A stretch of 36,500 bases of DNA from JBDSTW01 sp039914705 (GCA_039914705.1 JBDSOT010000143.1:1-36500); one strand, 5' to 3'; shown: positions 17,762-27,447, numbered from the stretch's first letter. Notes: generated by a model not told the origin, from the sequence alone. Program-made: numbers and translations.

Positions 17762-18549
17762 TTATAGTAGATACCCTGTTTCAAGCCGCCAGCATTGATG
17801 ATGCGCATTTTGACCGCATCATGGCTACGCAAGGAGAGATATTCCGTTCCGTTAATGGACGCAAAACCCTGCGTTTTCTGCACGGTGAAAAATACTACTT
17901 TATCAAGATACATAATGGCGTGGGATGGGCAGAGATTATTAAAAATCTGTTGCAGCTCAGGCTTCCGATTCTGGGTGCGAAAAATGAATGGCTTGCCATT
18001 CAGCGCCTGTCTGAATTGCAGGTGGATACATTGAGGCTTGTCGGCTACGGTATGCGCGGCTGGAATCCGGCGCGCCTGCAATCGTTTGTTATTACCGAAG
18101 AACTCAGCGAAACCATTAGCCTGGAAGACTTCTGTCGCAATTGGCGTACGACTCCGCCGCACATTTTTCTAAAACGCGCACTAATAAAAAAGATCGCTCT
18201 AATCACCCGTCGGCTGCATGAAAACGGCGTTAATCACCGCGATTTCTATCTCTGCCATTTTCTGCTGGATATTTCAAAACCGCCGTCAGCGGAAAATTTA
18301 CGGATTTCCCTCATTGACCTGCACCGCGTGCAATTGCGCACCAATCCGGTAGAGCGCTGGATTGTTAAAGATTTGGCTGGCCTATTTTTTTCAGCCATGC
18401 ACATCGGACTGACCCATCGCGATTTACTGCGTTTCATCAAGGTCTATCACGGGGCCTCTCTAAGGCAGATTTTTCCGGCGAAGCACCCGTTCTGGCATGC
18501 GGTTCAATCACGGGCGTTGCGTCTGTCCCGTAAGCCACATAAATTTTAG
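17758..18549 (+). CDS. waaP: LPS core heptose I kinase
   Basis: Kinase-fold enzyme that phosphorylates heptose I of the inner core. It aligns by eye along its whole length to E. coli WaaP, with TQGEIFR, EIIKNLL.LR.PILGA, ITEELSETISLEDFC, INHRDFY-type NHRDFYLCHFLLD (catalytic Asp) and SLIDLHRVQLRTNP (metal-binding Asp). The proposed start is TTG 17758, overlapping the sulfotransferase stop (TTGA) and giving 263 residues against 265 in E. coli. An upstream GTG (17698) or internal ATG (17821) is possible; the ATG would begin only at the conserved block. The gene is followed after 21 bases by the tandem-kinase gene. Confidence 0.93.
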   Translation: MIIVDTLFQAASIDDAHFDRIMATQGEIFRSVNGRKTLRFLHGEKYYFIKIHNGVGWAEIIKNLLQLRLPILGAKNEWLAIQRLSELQVDTLRLVGYGMRGWNPARLQSFVITEELSETISLEDFCRNWRTTPPHIFLKRALIKKIALITRRLHENGVNHRDFYLCHFLLDISKPPSAENLRISLIDLHRVQLRTNPVERWIVKDLAGLFFSAMHIGLTHRDLLRFIKVYHGASLRQIFPAKHPFWHAVQSRALRLSRKPHKF

Positions 18550-18570
18550 GCACAACCGATCAATCATCGC

Positions 18571-20064
18571 ATGAAAAAAATTCACGCCGATGGCAATCAA
18601 GTCTCGCCGGACTCTGCAATTGAAATACCTTTCTCCGTAAACTTGCCGGACCCGTCAGCATCTTCCACTCCACTGATTTGTGAAAAATTGCTGCGCCACC
18701 TGCCAGGAAAACGGCTGGCATGCCTGGCACATTGGGATGACAAGGAGGTTTTTGCCAAACTTTTCATCGACCCCCACAATGCAAAACGAGACTGGCAGAG
18801 GGATGCGAAGGGGACGCAGGCCCTCCATGACCATGGAATTATTGCCCCTGCCATACTGTATTCAGGCCCCTTGCGGGCCGCTCACGGAGAGTTTCCCAAG
18901 GAAGCGTATCTTTTGATATTCGAGCGCATCGCCCCTGCGCAAACCTTGCTTGAAGTCTGGAATGAGGGTGGTGAATCTATCCGCCTCGGCTTGTTGAGTT
19001 CATTAGTAAGAATACTCGCCACGCATCATAATGCCGGACTGGTGCACGGTGATTTACACTTTGCGAATTTCATGGCGCAAGGGAACACTATTTTTACGCT
19101 CGACGGCGGGCAAATTGCCATCTTCAGCAGGCCGGTCTCCAAGCCCCGGTCTCTTCGTAATCTTGCCCTTTTGTTTGCTGAGATACCACCTCGGTATGCG
19201 CGCTCTGTCGAAGAGCTGTTTACTGATTATCAGACACTGCGCGGCTGGCCGCACGAACAGGCAGGAATCCGTAAACTGCATCACTACATCCATGCCGCGC
19301 GCGCGCATCGAAAACATAAAATTCTGAGAAAAATTTTCCGTGAATGCAGTGCATTTGTATGCCACAAACAGTTGCGACGCCTAGAAGTTTATGATCGCGA
19401 CTATGACTCGGTGCAACTGCGTCGGCTGCTGGACGACCCCGATAGTTTTTTATCGAGCACCTCGTGTACGCTCATCAAGCGCGGCAATACTGCAACACTG
19501 GGCATCATAGAGATTGATGGCCGCAAATTGGTAATCAAACGCTATAACATCAAAAATTTTTGGCATGCCTGCAAGCGTGCCTTACAATCTACCCGCGCCG
19601 CCATTTGCTGGCGTAACGCCCATCTTCTCGGCCTTTATGAGATCAGTACACCGCAGCCGGTTGCATTGCTTGAGGTGCGTCTGGGTCCGCTGAGAAGCAC
19701 CAGTTACTTTATCAGCCGTTATGTGGAAGGGCCTGATTGCGCACAATATTTTAGCGGTGACGCTGCATTGGCGGATAGTACGGCGGTATTGAAAAATTTC
19801 AGCGAGCTATTCGATAAACTGGCAGAGGCCCGCATAACTCATGGTGATCTAAAGGCTACGAACATTATCATCAGCAACGGGCAGCCCGTGTTGCTCGACC
19901 TCGACGCCGTTTGCCAACACCGCTTCGGGTTCCGTTTTAAAAAGGCATTCGCGCGTGACATGCAGCGCTTCTTGAGAAATTGGAATAAAAGTGCCGTAAC
20001 GCGACGGCGTTTTGAGGCATGCCTGCCCGTATTTGTTTATGGACCTAAAGCACCACCTGGCTGA
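18571..20064 (+). CDS. Two-domain LPS kinase-like protein (InaA/Kdo-kinase fold, tandem)
   Basis: 497-residue protein made of two kinase-like domains. The first (about 40-230) has a candidate ATP lysine in VFAKLFID, the catalytic loop LVHGDLHFANFM and a metal-site segment FTLDGGQI. The second (about 305-490) has KLVIKRYN, the loop ITHGDLKATNIII and LLDLDAV. Both therefore keep HGD..xxN and a metal aspartate and may both be active. Pseudomonas aeruginosa has a similarly long kinase-like protein near its waaP gene, so a role in phosphorylating core heptose or Kdo is likely; the exact position is unknown. It ends the waaG-waaP group and converges on a glycosyltransferase gene. Confidence 0.8.
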   Translation: MKKIHADGNQVSPDSAIEIPFSVNLPDPSASSTPLICEKLLRHLPGKRLACLAHWDDKEVFAKLFIDPHNAKRDWQRDAKGTQALHDHGIIAPAILYSGPLRAAHGEFPKEAYLLIFERIAPAQTLLEVWNEGGESIRLGLLSSLVRILATHHNAGLVHGDLHFANFMAQGNTIFTLDGGQIAIFSRPVSKPRSLRNLALLFAEIPPRYARSVEELFTDYQTLRGWPHEQAGIRKLHHYIHAARAHRKHKILRKIFRECSAFVCHKQLRRLEVYDRDYDSVQLRRLLDDPDSFLSSTSCTLIKRGNTATLGIIEIDGRKLVIKRYNIKNFWHACKRALQSTRAAICWRNAHLLGLYEISTPQPVALLEVRLGPLRSTSYFISRYVEGPDCAQYFSGDAALADSTAVLKNFSELFDKLAEARITHGDLKATNIIISNGQPVLLDLDAVCQHRFGFRFKKAFARDMQRFLRNWNKSAVTRRRFEACLPVFVYGPKAPPG

Positions 20065-20118
20065 CCAGTCAACGCACTAACAACGCACCGCTGTTTCGCG
20101 AACATTGCGTGTCAGCAT

Positions 20119-21687
20119 TTACTGTAATCCAGTACCGATAGTGGGTTGCACCTTGAATATCCAGAGCTTCTCGTCGTAGTTATTTTTGAACACCTTGAGT
20201 TCGCGCTGACTTATTACTTTCCTCAGCTCTGCTGCCAGCACCGCATCATGTTTCTTGACGCGAATTGCCACATAATCGAAGTTCCGCCACGTTCCCGCGC
20301 GCAATCCCTGCACGGTTGCGCCAGACCTGTCATAGTTCACCGGCTGCCATCTGCCTGCGTAATAGGCCACCACCTCATCGTTGGTATAAAGTTTTGCATC
20401 TGCCGGTAACTGCTTGGCAATCCACAACCCGGCTGTCTTCAGATAGTACTTCGACGGACCAAAATTCACCAGGCCATCAACGGCTACGGCAAATATAACA
20501 ACAGCAATCAGCCCGAGCTGCGCCGTTTGCTTAAACTGACTAAGATCACGCGCATGCCATTTCCCGGCTAACCAGGTCAGATGGAAGGGCAGTATCAGCA
20601 TAAGCGTCAACGCCGCTGGCATCGGATAGCGGCCGGTGAGGAAAAACATTTTTACCAAAAATACGCTCAACACAACAAGATTTATAAGCACCAGCCAGAG
20701 AATAATTTTCCGCATGTCGTCGGGCAGGCGCGCGCGGAAACTTCCGCTGACAAAACTATGCAATATTAACAACGCATACACCAGACTGAGCGCACTGATC
20801 AGGCTGGAAAACAGGAGTGTCAACAAGGTTGCGATTACCGCTTGCAAGGCATGGCTGGCAGAGAACTGGTTAAGAATGGCCTGGTTCAAGCGCGCCGCCT
20901 GCTCTTGCAAGTGGCCGCCCAAGCCTTGCCATACATAGCTCAACCAGCTAAGCGGCTCGCCCAGCCGACCGACATTATGCAGCGCGGCAACCGGATCAAT
21001 GGCCCACCAGACTGCCAGTAAAAATAAACCGGCGAGGCCCACCACATAAGCGCCGGCCAACGCGCGCAGACGCTGAGATAAAATCATATCGTGTTTGAGC
21101 AGCAGGGTAAGCGGCAGCAAACACAGGAAGACCATACCTTCTATGCGAAATAATAAAGCGATGACAATCGAAATGCCCCAGGCCCAGGCATAACATAACC
21201 GAGGCATCTTGAAGTATTTTATGAACAACCATAGCGCGAGCAGATAAAATGCCCAGTAGCCATTGTCACGGAAGATGTCCGCACGATGTTCATTTAATTG
21301 GGGTTGCAGCAGAATAACGAGTGCGGCGGCAATCAGCGTTCGGCGGCCACCTCCCATTTCGCCGACAACACCGATAAAGGCATACACTATCAGCGCGAAT
21401 AGTAGGGCATTAAGCCCTTGGGCCGAGGCCTCTATGCCAAGTCCGCTCAGGTGACTGATTGATGCGATCAGAGCCGAATAAAACGGCCACTCATATAAGG
21501 CCCGCGCCGCCGGCCAGTTGCCTTGCTCCAGCTGGGCAGCGGTCTCTAAATAGAGAATGCCGTCACGATTGACGATGCCATCGCTGTACACTGCCCATGC
21601 GGACAGGGCGAAGCTGATTAATATCGCAACGAGGTGAATTTGCTTGCCACGCAATATCGTTAAAGGCATGTGATTGAGGGTGTCCAC
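20119..21687 (-). CDS. Polytopic GT-C-type membrane glycosyltransferase or related protein
   Basis: 522-residue protein with about eleven hydrophobic helices and a short C-terminal soluble domain. The first extracytoplasmic loop has acidic residues in GIVNRDGILYLETA followed by EWPFYSALIA, resembling the catalytic loop of PMT/ArnT-like GT-C enzymes that use polyprenyl-phosphate sugars. A second loop has EHRADIFRDNGYW. The start is GTG 21687 or ATG 21669; neither has a good ribosome site. It is the only minus-strand gene in this part of the cluster, with a 191-base AT-containing divergent gap to the next glycosyltransferase. Addition of a sugar to LPS or a surface glycan at the periplasmic face is inferred; the acceptor is unknown. 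Confidence 0.7.
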   Translation of the reverse strand: MDTLNHMPLTILRGKQIHLVAILISFALSAWAVYSDGIVNRDGILYLETAAQLEQGNWPAARALYEWPFYSALIASISHLSGLGIEASAQGLNALLFALIVYAFIGVVGEMGGGRRTLIAAALVILLQPQLNEHRADIFRDNGYWAFYLLALWLFIKYFKMPRLCYAWAWGISIVIALLFRIEGMVFLCLLPLTLLLKHDMILSQRLRALAGAYVVGLAGLFLLAVWWAIDPVAALHNVGRLGEPLSWLSYVWQGLGGHLQEQAARLNQAILNQFSASHALQAVIATLLTLLFSSLISALSLVYALLILHSFVSGSFRARLPDDMRKIILWLVLINLVVLSVFLVKMFFLTGRYPMPAALTLMLILPFHLTWLAGKWHARDLSQFKQTAQLGLIAVVIFAVAVDGLVNFGPSKYYLKTAGLWIAKQLPADAKLYTNDEVVAYYAGRWQPVNYDRSGATVQGLRAGTWRNFDYVAIRVKKHDAVLAAELRKVISQRELKVFKNNYDEKLWIFKVQPTIGTGLQ

Positions 21688-21878
21688 AGCATGGAGTGCT
21701 TATGCATTAGTATAATAATAAGCTAGTCTAATGTTTTAGCGGTCTCATCGCCACGCCTGCGCTGATCACCAAATGCATAATTGTAAGAGGCGGCTGAACC
21801 CTGAATAATAAGCACGGGCGGCTGGCCGGACTGAAGTGGCCGTGTGCCTTTACCCTGACGACATATCGAGAATCCATT

Positions 21879-23432
21879 TTGACCCCTGGTTCCAAGGCCG
21901 TACTGATTCTGCTCGTTCTCATAATTCAGGCTTTTTACTGGGCACCCAGCGCCAAGCCTATCGACAAGGTTCAAGAGATTCGTATCGCCGAAACGGCGCG
22001 CGAGATGGCCGCGAGCGATAACTGGATAGTGCCTTATTACAATGGCGAATTGCGCCTGCAAAAGCCACCTCTGCCCTACTGGCTGACGGCGGCAAGTTAC
22101 AAAATATTCGGTACCGTGAATGAATTCAGTGCACGATTTGCATCTGCCACGTTTGCCGCGCTCACGGTCTTTTTGTTGTGGTGGTGGATTAACAGGGCAC
22201 TGGGTCTAAGCAGCGCCGTTTCCACCTCCATAGGTTTTATCTCCAGTTATATCGCATTGCGCTATTTTCGCAGCGGCGAGGCCGACGCCATTTTGCTGTT
22301 CTTTGTCACCGCGGCCTGCATCATTGTTTATGATCTTCTATTCATGAAGGCCACCTTAAAACGCGTACTGCTACTGCACCTGTGCATGGGGCTTGGATTC
22401 TTGGCCAAGGGACCGGCGGCAATTGCGATTCCGCTGGTTACGCTGCTCTGGTTTGCGCTCAAAAACCGCCAATTCGATGTTCTGAAAAAATGCCTGCACC
22501 CGGCGGGCCTTCTGATCCTTTTGGTGACGGGCTTTGGTTGGTACGGTCTCATTTTTTATACGATGCCGGAACAGGCTAATTTATTTGTAAGCGGGCAAAT
22601 TGACTCCACCTTTATCACTGGAAATCACCCCAATCCATTTTATTGGTATATACCGCATCTTTTCGAGTTCTTTGCCCCTTGGTCGGTGTTTATTATCCCT
22701 GCGGCAATCTGGCTGTATAAGACGCCCTCGCATCCGCCGGCTGTTAATTACGCCGCAGCCTGGTTTATCGCGACCTTCATCATGCTCTCGCTCAATGTGA
22801 ACAAACAGGTGCAATACGGTCTGCTGCTGGCCCCTCCGTTGATGATTTTACTGGGACATTATCTGGCGAGCGCGGCAGCCGGTTATGCGCGGATCAACAA
22901 AATTATTTTAATCTCGCTTATCACGGTAACCGCACTCGCATTGGTAGTTATTTTCTTCAAGTGGGAAGGCATACAGGATTTTCCTGCGGGAAAAATGCTC
23001 TTACTATTAACCGGGTGCCTGTTGCCGTTTGCCGTTGCTAAATTGCTGCGTTACAACGAACCCACGCGTTACCGCGAATTGCTGCTGGCCGGCATCATGG
23101 TGTCAGGCTGGATCTACGGTCAGTTTCATCTTTATCATGCTCCCGGCGGAAAGGGCGATCTAAAACAATTCGCGCTCGCTGCCAAGGATTATTCGCCGCT
23201 TTTTATTTATACTGAGGCGGACCCACGGCTTTCTTTTTACATAGAGCGTGTGATTCCCGTTATGAAAGATGAGCAGGATATGCTGCCGATACTCGATAAA
23301 TTTGATACGCTTTATCTCATCACAGAAGGCGAGCGTTTTAATCCTGCCGGCAAAATCTTCATAACAAAAATTATCGGCAACGAAAAATTCAGTTTGTGGA
23401 AATTGACGCAAAAAAATCTCAGCGAAAACTGA
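21879..23432 (+). CDS. ArnT/PMT-family membrane glycosyltransferase
   Basis: 517-residue GT39/GT83-like protein with about twelve helices. The first periplasmic loop has IDKVQEIRIAETAREM and the adjacent QKPPLPYWL, the ArnT-type hallmark (E-x-R-ae-tAreM, KPPLxYW). FRSGEADAILLFF and GLGFLAKGPAAIAIP are further family blocks. ArnT relatives move sugars from undecaprenyl phosphate to lipid A or core. The start is TTG 21879, since the first helix begins seven residues later and no ATG precedes it in frame. The carbamoyltransferase gene follows after 50 bases on the same strand. The sugar donor and acceptor are unknown. Confidence 0.85.
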   Translation: MTPGSKAVLILLVLIIQAFYWAPSAKPIDKVQEIRIAETAREMAASDNWIVPYYNGELRLQKPPLPYWLTAASYKIFGTVNEFSARFASATFAALTVFLLWWWINRALGLSSAVSTSIGFISSYIALRYFRSGEADAILLFFVTAACIIVYDLLFMKATLKRVLLLHLCMGLGFLAKGPAAIAIPLVTLLWFALKNRQFDVLKKCLHPAGLLILLVTGFGWYGLIFYTMPEQANLFVSGQIDSTFITGNHPNPFYWYIPHLFEFFAPWSVFIIPAAIWLYKTPSHPPAVNYAAAWFIATFIMLSLNVNKQVQYGLLLAPPLMILLGHYLASAAAGYARINKIILISLITVTALALVVIFFKWEGIQDFPAGKMLLLLTGCLLPFAVAKLLRYNEPTRYRELLLAGIMVSGWIYGQFHLYHAPGGKGDLKQFALAAKDYSPLFIYTEADPRLSFYIERVIPVMKDEQDMLPILDKFDTLYLITEGERFNPAGKIFITKIIGNEKFSLWKLTQKNLSEN

Positions 23433-23482
23433 AATAACAAGCCGTCTGTAACGAATTACTCAATCTGGCGTCAGCATTTATT

Positions 23483-25207
23483 ATGATTATTTTAGGATTA
23501 TCAGGCGTCGTTTATCACGACGCGTCAGCGGCCTTGCTGATCGACGGCAAACTCATAGCAGCGGCCGAGGAAGAACGTTTTATCCGGCAAAAGCATGCCA
23601 AGGGTCGCTTCGCCTTCGAGGCATCGAAGTTTTGCATGGCGCAGGCCGGCATCAAGCCGTCGGACATTGATGTCGTCGCCATCCCCTTCGCCAGGATCAG
23701 TCTGTCGAGTCCGGCACGCTGGCATTATGCGCGGCGTTACTGGTATGCGCCGGAACGCGCGCTCGATGTTCTGTTCAACGGCAATCGCCGCTATCGCCGC
23801 AACGTCGTGCGCATCATGGCCTTGCTCGATGATTTAGGCATTGACCGCAACCGCATCCGCTTCATGCCGGTTGAACACCACCTTGCCCATGCCAGCAGCG
23901 CCTATCATCTGAGCGGTTTCCAGGAGAAGACCGCGATCATCGGCATGGACGGCAAGGGCGAATACGCGACGACCTTTTTTGGTTACGGCGAGAACGGCAA
24001 AATCCACAAGATCAAGGAATTCTACGACCCCGATTCGCTCGGCGGATTTTACGGCGCGATGACGGAATTCCTCGGATTTGAAATGCTCGACGGCGAGTTT
24101 AAGGTGATGGGCATGGCCCCTTACGGGAATCCGCGCAAGCATGATCTATCGCGCCTGATCCGCTACGATGAAAAAAGTTTCGAGATCAATAATCGGCTGG
24201 TAAATGTCGTCGGGCTGCGGCGTTACAAGGAAAACGGCAAGGGCTATTTTTTCAGTCCTGAATTGCTGAAATGGCTGGGGCCGAAGCGCCAGGGCGATGA
24301 GATAGATGATCCGTATATCGATTATGCCGCCAGTGTGCAGGCGTTGCTGGAGGATGTCGCGCTCAAGCTGATCGATCACTACCTCGGCGACATCATCCGT
24401 GAAACCGGCAAGGTGTGTTTTGCCGGAGGCGTGGCGCTGAACGTCAAGCTCAACCAACGCATTTTAGCCTTGCCGCATGTGAAAGAATTATTCGTGCAGC
24501 CGGCCGCCGACGATGCGGGCACGGCCATCGGCGCCGCAACTTATGCGGCGATTGAATTGGGCGACAGGGTCGAGAAAATGGAGCATGTATATTTAGGGCC
24601 AGCGTACAGCACGCAAGAATGTATTGAAGCGTGCCAGGCCCATGCAGCTAAACCGCGCTGGGAGTTATTGGAAAATCCTTCGATCAAAGCCGCCGAGATC
24701 CTCGCCGACGGTCATCCGCTGGCCTGGTTTCAGGGGCGCATGGAATTCGGCCCGCGCGCCTTGGGTAATCGCAGTATTCTCGGCGACCCGAGTTTCCCCG
24801 GCATCGCGGATCGCATCAACGCACAGATTAAATATCGCGAGCGCTGGCGGCCGTTTTGCCCAAGTATGCTCGACCGTGTAGCGTCCGATGTGCTGCAAAC
24901 CGCGCATCCATCGCCGTACATGACCTTCACCTTTGATGTGGCCGAACACTGGAAGGCGCGCATCCCGGAGGTCGTGCACAAGGACGGCACAGCGCGTGCG
25001 CAGGTAGTCAGCAAAGATACTAACCCGCGCTATTATAAGTTGATCGAAGAACTCGAAAAGCGCCGCGGTATTGGCGTGGTATTGAATACTTCGATGAACC
25101 GTCGCGGCGAACCGATGGCCTGCTCGCCGACCGATGCATTAAATGTATTTTTCGGCTCAGACCTCGAATATCTGATTATGGAGGATATGCTGATTACAAA
25201 GTCGTAG
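23483..25207 (+). CDS. NodU/WapO-family carbamoyltransferase
   Basis: 574-residue O-carbamoyltransferase. The N-terminal Kae1-like domain has GLSGVVYHDASAALL and AEEERFIRQKHAKG, then the metal-binding VEHHLAHASSAYH. The central part has FAGGVALNVKLNQR, and the C-terminal YrdC-like half includes EFGPRALGNRSILGDP and VLNTSMNRRGEP. Family enzymes transfer carbamoyl from carbamoyl phosphate to sugar hydroxyls. In Pseudomonas the homologue WapO carbamoylates heptose II of the LPS core and lies next to the kinase genes. The same chemistry is the most likely role here, given the surrounding core genes, but nodulation- or antibiotic-type relatives share the fold. Confidence 0.88.
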   Translation: MIILGLSGVVYHDASAALLIDGKLIAAAEEERFIRQKHAKGRFAFEASKFCMAQAGIKPSDIDVVAIPFARISLSSPARWHYARRYWYAPERALDVLFNGNRRYRRNVVRIMALLDDLGIDRNRIRFMPVEHHLAHASSAYHLSGFQEKTAIIGMDGKGEYATTFFGYGENGKIHKIKEFYDPDSLGGFYGAMTEFLGFEMLDGEFKVMGMAPYGNPRKHDLSRLIRYDEKSFEINNRLVNVVGLRRYKENGKGYFFSPELLKWLGPKRQGDEIDDPYIDYAASVQALLEDVALKLIDHYLGDIIRETGKVCFAGGVALNVKLNQRILALPHVKELFVQPAADDAGTAIGAATYAAIELGDRVEKMEHVYLGPAYSTQECIEACQAHAAKPRWELLENPSIKAAEILADGHPLAWFQGRMEFGPRALGNRSILGDPSFPGIADRINAQIKYRERWRPFCPSMLDRVASDVLQTAHPSPYMTFTFDVAEHWKARIPEVVHKDGTARAQVVSKDTNPRYYKLIEELEKRRGIGVVLNTSMNRRGEPMACSPTDALNVFFGSDLEYLIMEDMLITKS

Positions 25208-25235
25208 CTGCAAATACACGGTCACCTACATCCGA

Positions 25236-26189
25236 TCAACGGACCCTGGGCCGTTTGCGCCTACGGTATTCGGCATAAGGCCCGGGCGAACCATCCGGGC
25301 GACTCTTGAAGCGCCGGTGCACCCACAGATAATGCTCCGGATAACGCCGGACTTCAGCCTCAATAATCTGATTGATACGCCGGGTGTCTGTCTCAATATT
25401 CTTGCTGGGAAAATTCTCCAGCGCCGGATGTAATACCAAGCGATAGCCGCTACCGTCCTCCATGCGTTGCGAGAAAAACGGCACAACTGCGGCCTTGCTC
25501 AATTTGGCAAGCCGTGAGGTAGCCGTAAGCGAGGCCGCTGGCTGGCCGAAGAAAGGCACGAAGATACTGTGCTTGCGGCCGAAGTCCTGATCGGGGGCGA
25601 ACCACACCGGCAGATTGTCCTTCAAGGCACGCAGCATCGCCTTCATGTCTCGCGCCGGTATAGCACGGCGCGCATAACCGGCACGCGCGCGTTGCGTCAA
25701 TGCCTCGAATAAAGGATTTCGATGAGTGCGGTAAACCGCGCAGATAGGCACGTTCAGGGCCAGCAGCGTCGTACCGATTTCCAGCGCCGTGAAATGTGCG
25801 CTGAGTAAAATTACCCCATTGCCCTGCCGCAATGCCGCCTGCAGATGTTCGCGGCCTTCCAGATGCCCTAAGGAAAATAATTTCTCATGCGATGCCCACC
25901 AGCATAGCGCAGTCTCGACTGCACCCATGCCCAGCGAGGTAAAATGTTTGCGTAATAAGTATCGGCGCTCGCTACCACTAAGTTCCGGAAAACAAAGTGA
26001 CAGATTAACTTGGGCAATATCACGACGTCGCTTGAAGGCCATCATCATGACTTTACCAATTACGCGCCCAACCCTCATGGCCCACGGATAAGGTAATGCA
26101 GCAAGCAGACGCATCAAGCCGAACAATATCCAGATCGGCCAGTAACGAGGCTTGAGAAAAGATTTAATCGGGAGAGTTTGAACAGCCAA
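25236..26189 (-). CDS. lpxL: Lipid A biosynthesis lauroyl/myristoyl acyltransferase (LpxL/HtrB type)
   Basis: 317-residue late acyltransferase of lipid A. Membrane-anchoring N-terminus FLKPRYWPIWILFGLMRLLA is followed by the catalytic HX4E block LLSAHFTALEIG near residue 130. Then come VYRTHRNPLFEAL, WFAPDQDFGRKHSIFVPFFG with the conserved D-Q-D, and HYLWVHRRFKSRP near the end. All are standard for LpxL/LpxM/LpxP. The TTG at 26189 is needed to keep the FLKPRYWP start; no upstream ATG or strong ribosome site is seen. It is the last gene of a minus-strand run with the zinc-finger gene, ilvE and glnE. Which acyl chain it adds cannot be decided. Confidence 0.93.
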   Translation of the reverse strand: MAVQTLPIKSFLKPRYWPIWILFGLMRLLAALPYPWAMRVGRVIGKVMMMAFKRRRDIAQVNLSLCFPELSGSERRYLLRKHFTSLGMGAVETALCWWASHEKLFSLGHLEGREHLQAALRQGNGVILLSAHFTALEIGTTLLALNVPICAVYRTHRNPLFEALTQRARAGYARRAIPARDMKAMLRALKDNLPVWFAPDQDFGRKHSIFVPFFGQPAASLTATSRLAKLSKAAVVPFFSQRMEDGSGYRLVLHPALENFPSKNIETDTRRINQIIEAEVRRYPEHYLWVHRRFKSRPDGSPGPYAEYRRRKRPRVR

Positions 26190-26240
26190 CAGAATAGCGT
26201 ACGTTATGCGTACGAAGTTTTTATGTGCACGGGGCGCACG

Positions 26241-26462
26241 TTACTTAGCGCCGCTAAGAACATATACCGCCCCGCAATACGGGCACTTTGATCGGCCCGT
26301 CGCCTCCACCGGCAAATACACGCGCGGATGCGAGTTCCACAACGTCATGCTGTCCATTGGGCAATGCAGCGGCAAATCGGCGCGCGTAACCTCGTAAAGA
26401 TTAGCGGCGTTCGCCTCAATATACTGAGAAGGAATAGTGTGCGTATGATTTTCGGTGGTCAC
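26241..26462 (-). CDS. zf-CHCC zinc-finger domain protein
   Basis: Small 73-residue protein of the zf-CHCC family (related to the C-terminus of mitochondrial complex I subunit NDUFS6). The zinc ligands are visible: LPLHCPMDSMTLWNSHPRVY, then GRSKCPYCGAVYVL, giving Cys, His and a Cys-x-x-Cys pair. It begins 18 bases after the ilvE stop. Proteins of this family are commonly found beside ilvE in gamma- and betaproteobacteria. The biochemical role is not established. Confidence 0.9.
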   Translation of the reverse strand: MTTENHTHTIPSQYIEANAANLYEVTRADLPLHCPMDSMTLWNSHPRVYLPVEATGRSKCPYCGAVYVLSGAK

Positions 26463-26480
26463 AGCAGTCTTCTCAGCGAA

Positions 26481-27401
26481 TTAAACCAGAGTCAGCCATT
26501 CAGGAAATTGTTTGCGGCGTCCGTTTACCTGATCGAAAAACATAGATTGCAAACGCTCAGTAATCGCGCCGCGTCCACCGTTACCGATCCTGCGTCCATC
26601 GAGTTCGCGAATAGGTGTCACCTCGGCCGCCGTGCCGGTGAAGAAGGCCTCGTCTGCGATGTAAACCTCGTCGCGCGTGATACGCTTTTCGCGTACCGGC
26701 AGATTAATCTCGGCGGCCAGCTTGAAGATGGTGTCGCGCGTGATACCGTCCAGCGCCGAGGTAAGCTCGGGCGTGTACAGTACGCCGTCACGCACAATAA
26801 ATATATTCTCGCCGCTGCCTTCCGCAACATAGCCGTCGACGTCCAGCAATAGCGCCTCGTCAAATCCGCAGGCCAGGGCCTCGCGCAGCGCCATCATCGA
26901 GTTCATGTAGTTGCCGTTCGCCTTCGCCTTGCACATGGTGATATTGACGTGGTGGCGCGTGAAGGATGAGGTCTTGATGCGGATACCTTTTTCGATACCT
27001 TCGGCGCCCAAATAGGAACCCCACGACCACGCGGCCACAATTGCATGCACCTTTAGATTATCGGCGCGCAGACCCATGCCCTCCGAGCCATAAAAACACA
27101 TGGGTCGTATATAGGCCGATTCCAATTTATTCTCACGCACGGCGGCGCGGCAGGCCTCAAATAAATCCTGTTTTTCAAAAGGCATGAGCATGCCCAGGAT
27201 ATGGGCAGAACGGAATAGGCGGTCCACATGCGCCTGCAAACGGAAGATCGCCGTACCCTTTTCCGTTTTATAGGCACGTATGCCCTCGAACACGCCCATA
27301 CCGTAGTGCAAGGTGTGGGTCAGCACGTGTACCTTGGCGTCACGCCAGGGTACCAGTTGCCCATCGAACCAGATGACGCCATCGCGATCATCCATTGTCA
27401 T
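26481..27401 (-). CDS. ilvE: Branched-chain amino acid aminotransferase
   Basis: PLP-dependent class IV aminotransferase for the last step of isoleucine, leucine and valine synthesis, 306 residues against 309 in E. coli. Blocks seen are VIWFDGQLVPWRDAKVHVL, HYGMGVFEGIRAY, CKAKANGNYMNSM with the PLP lysine, EALLLDVDGYVAEGSGENIF, and EAFFTGTAAEVTPIRELDGR. The start is ATG 27401 (MTMDDRDG): AGGAG lies 7 bases upstream of it but only one base from the ATG at 27407. It follows glnE by 46 bases and precedes the zf-CHCC gene. Confidence 0.97.
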   Translation of the reverse strand: MTMDDRDGVIWFDGQLVPWRDAKVHVLTHTLHYGMGVFEGIRAYKTEKGTAIFRLQAHVDRLFRSAHILGMLMPFEKQDLFEACRAAVRENKLESAYIRPMCFYGSEGMGLRADNLKVHAIVAAWSWGSYLGAEGIEKGIRIKTSSFTRHHVNITMCKAKANGNYMNSMMALREALACGFDEALLLDVDGYVAEGSGENIFIVRDGVLYTPELTSALDGITRDTIFKLAAEINLPVREKRITRDEVYIADEAFFTGTAAEVTPIRELDGRRIGNGGRGAITERLQSMFFDQVNGRRKQFPEWLTLV

Positions 27402-27447
27402 GCACATTCTCCTATCTAGCACGATTAATATGTGCGCACAGCGCACG

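Noticed and set aside
21688..21878. TATAAT at 21711 as a promoter between the two GT-C genes
   Set aside because: No acceptable -35 at 16-18 bases on either strand; the AT-rich stretch alone is not enough.
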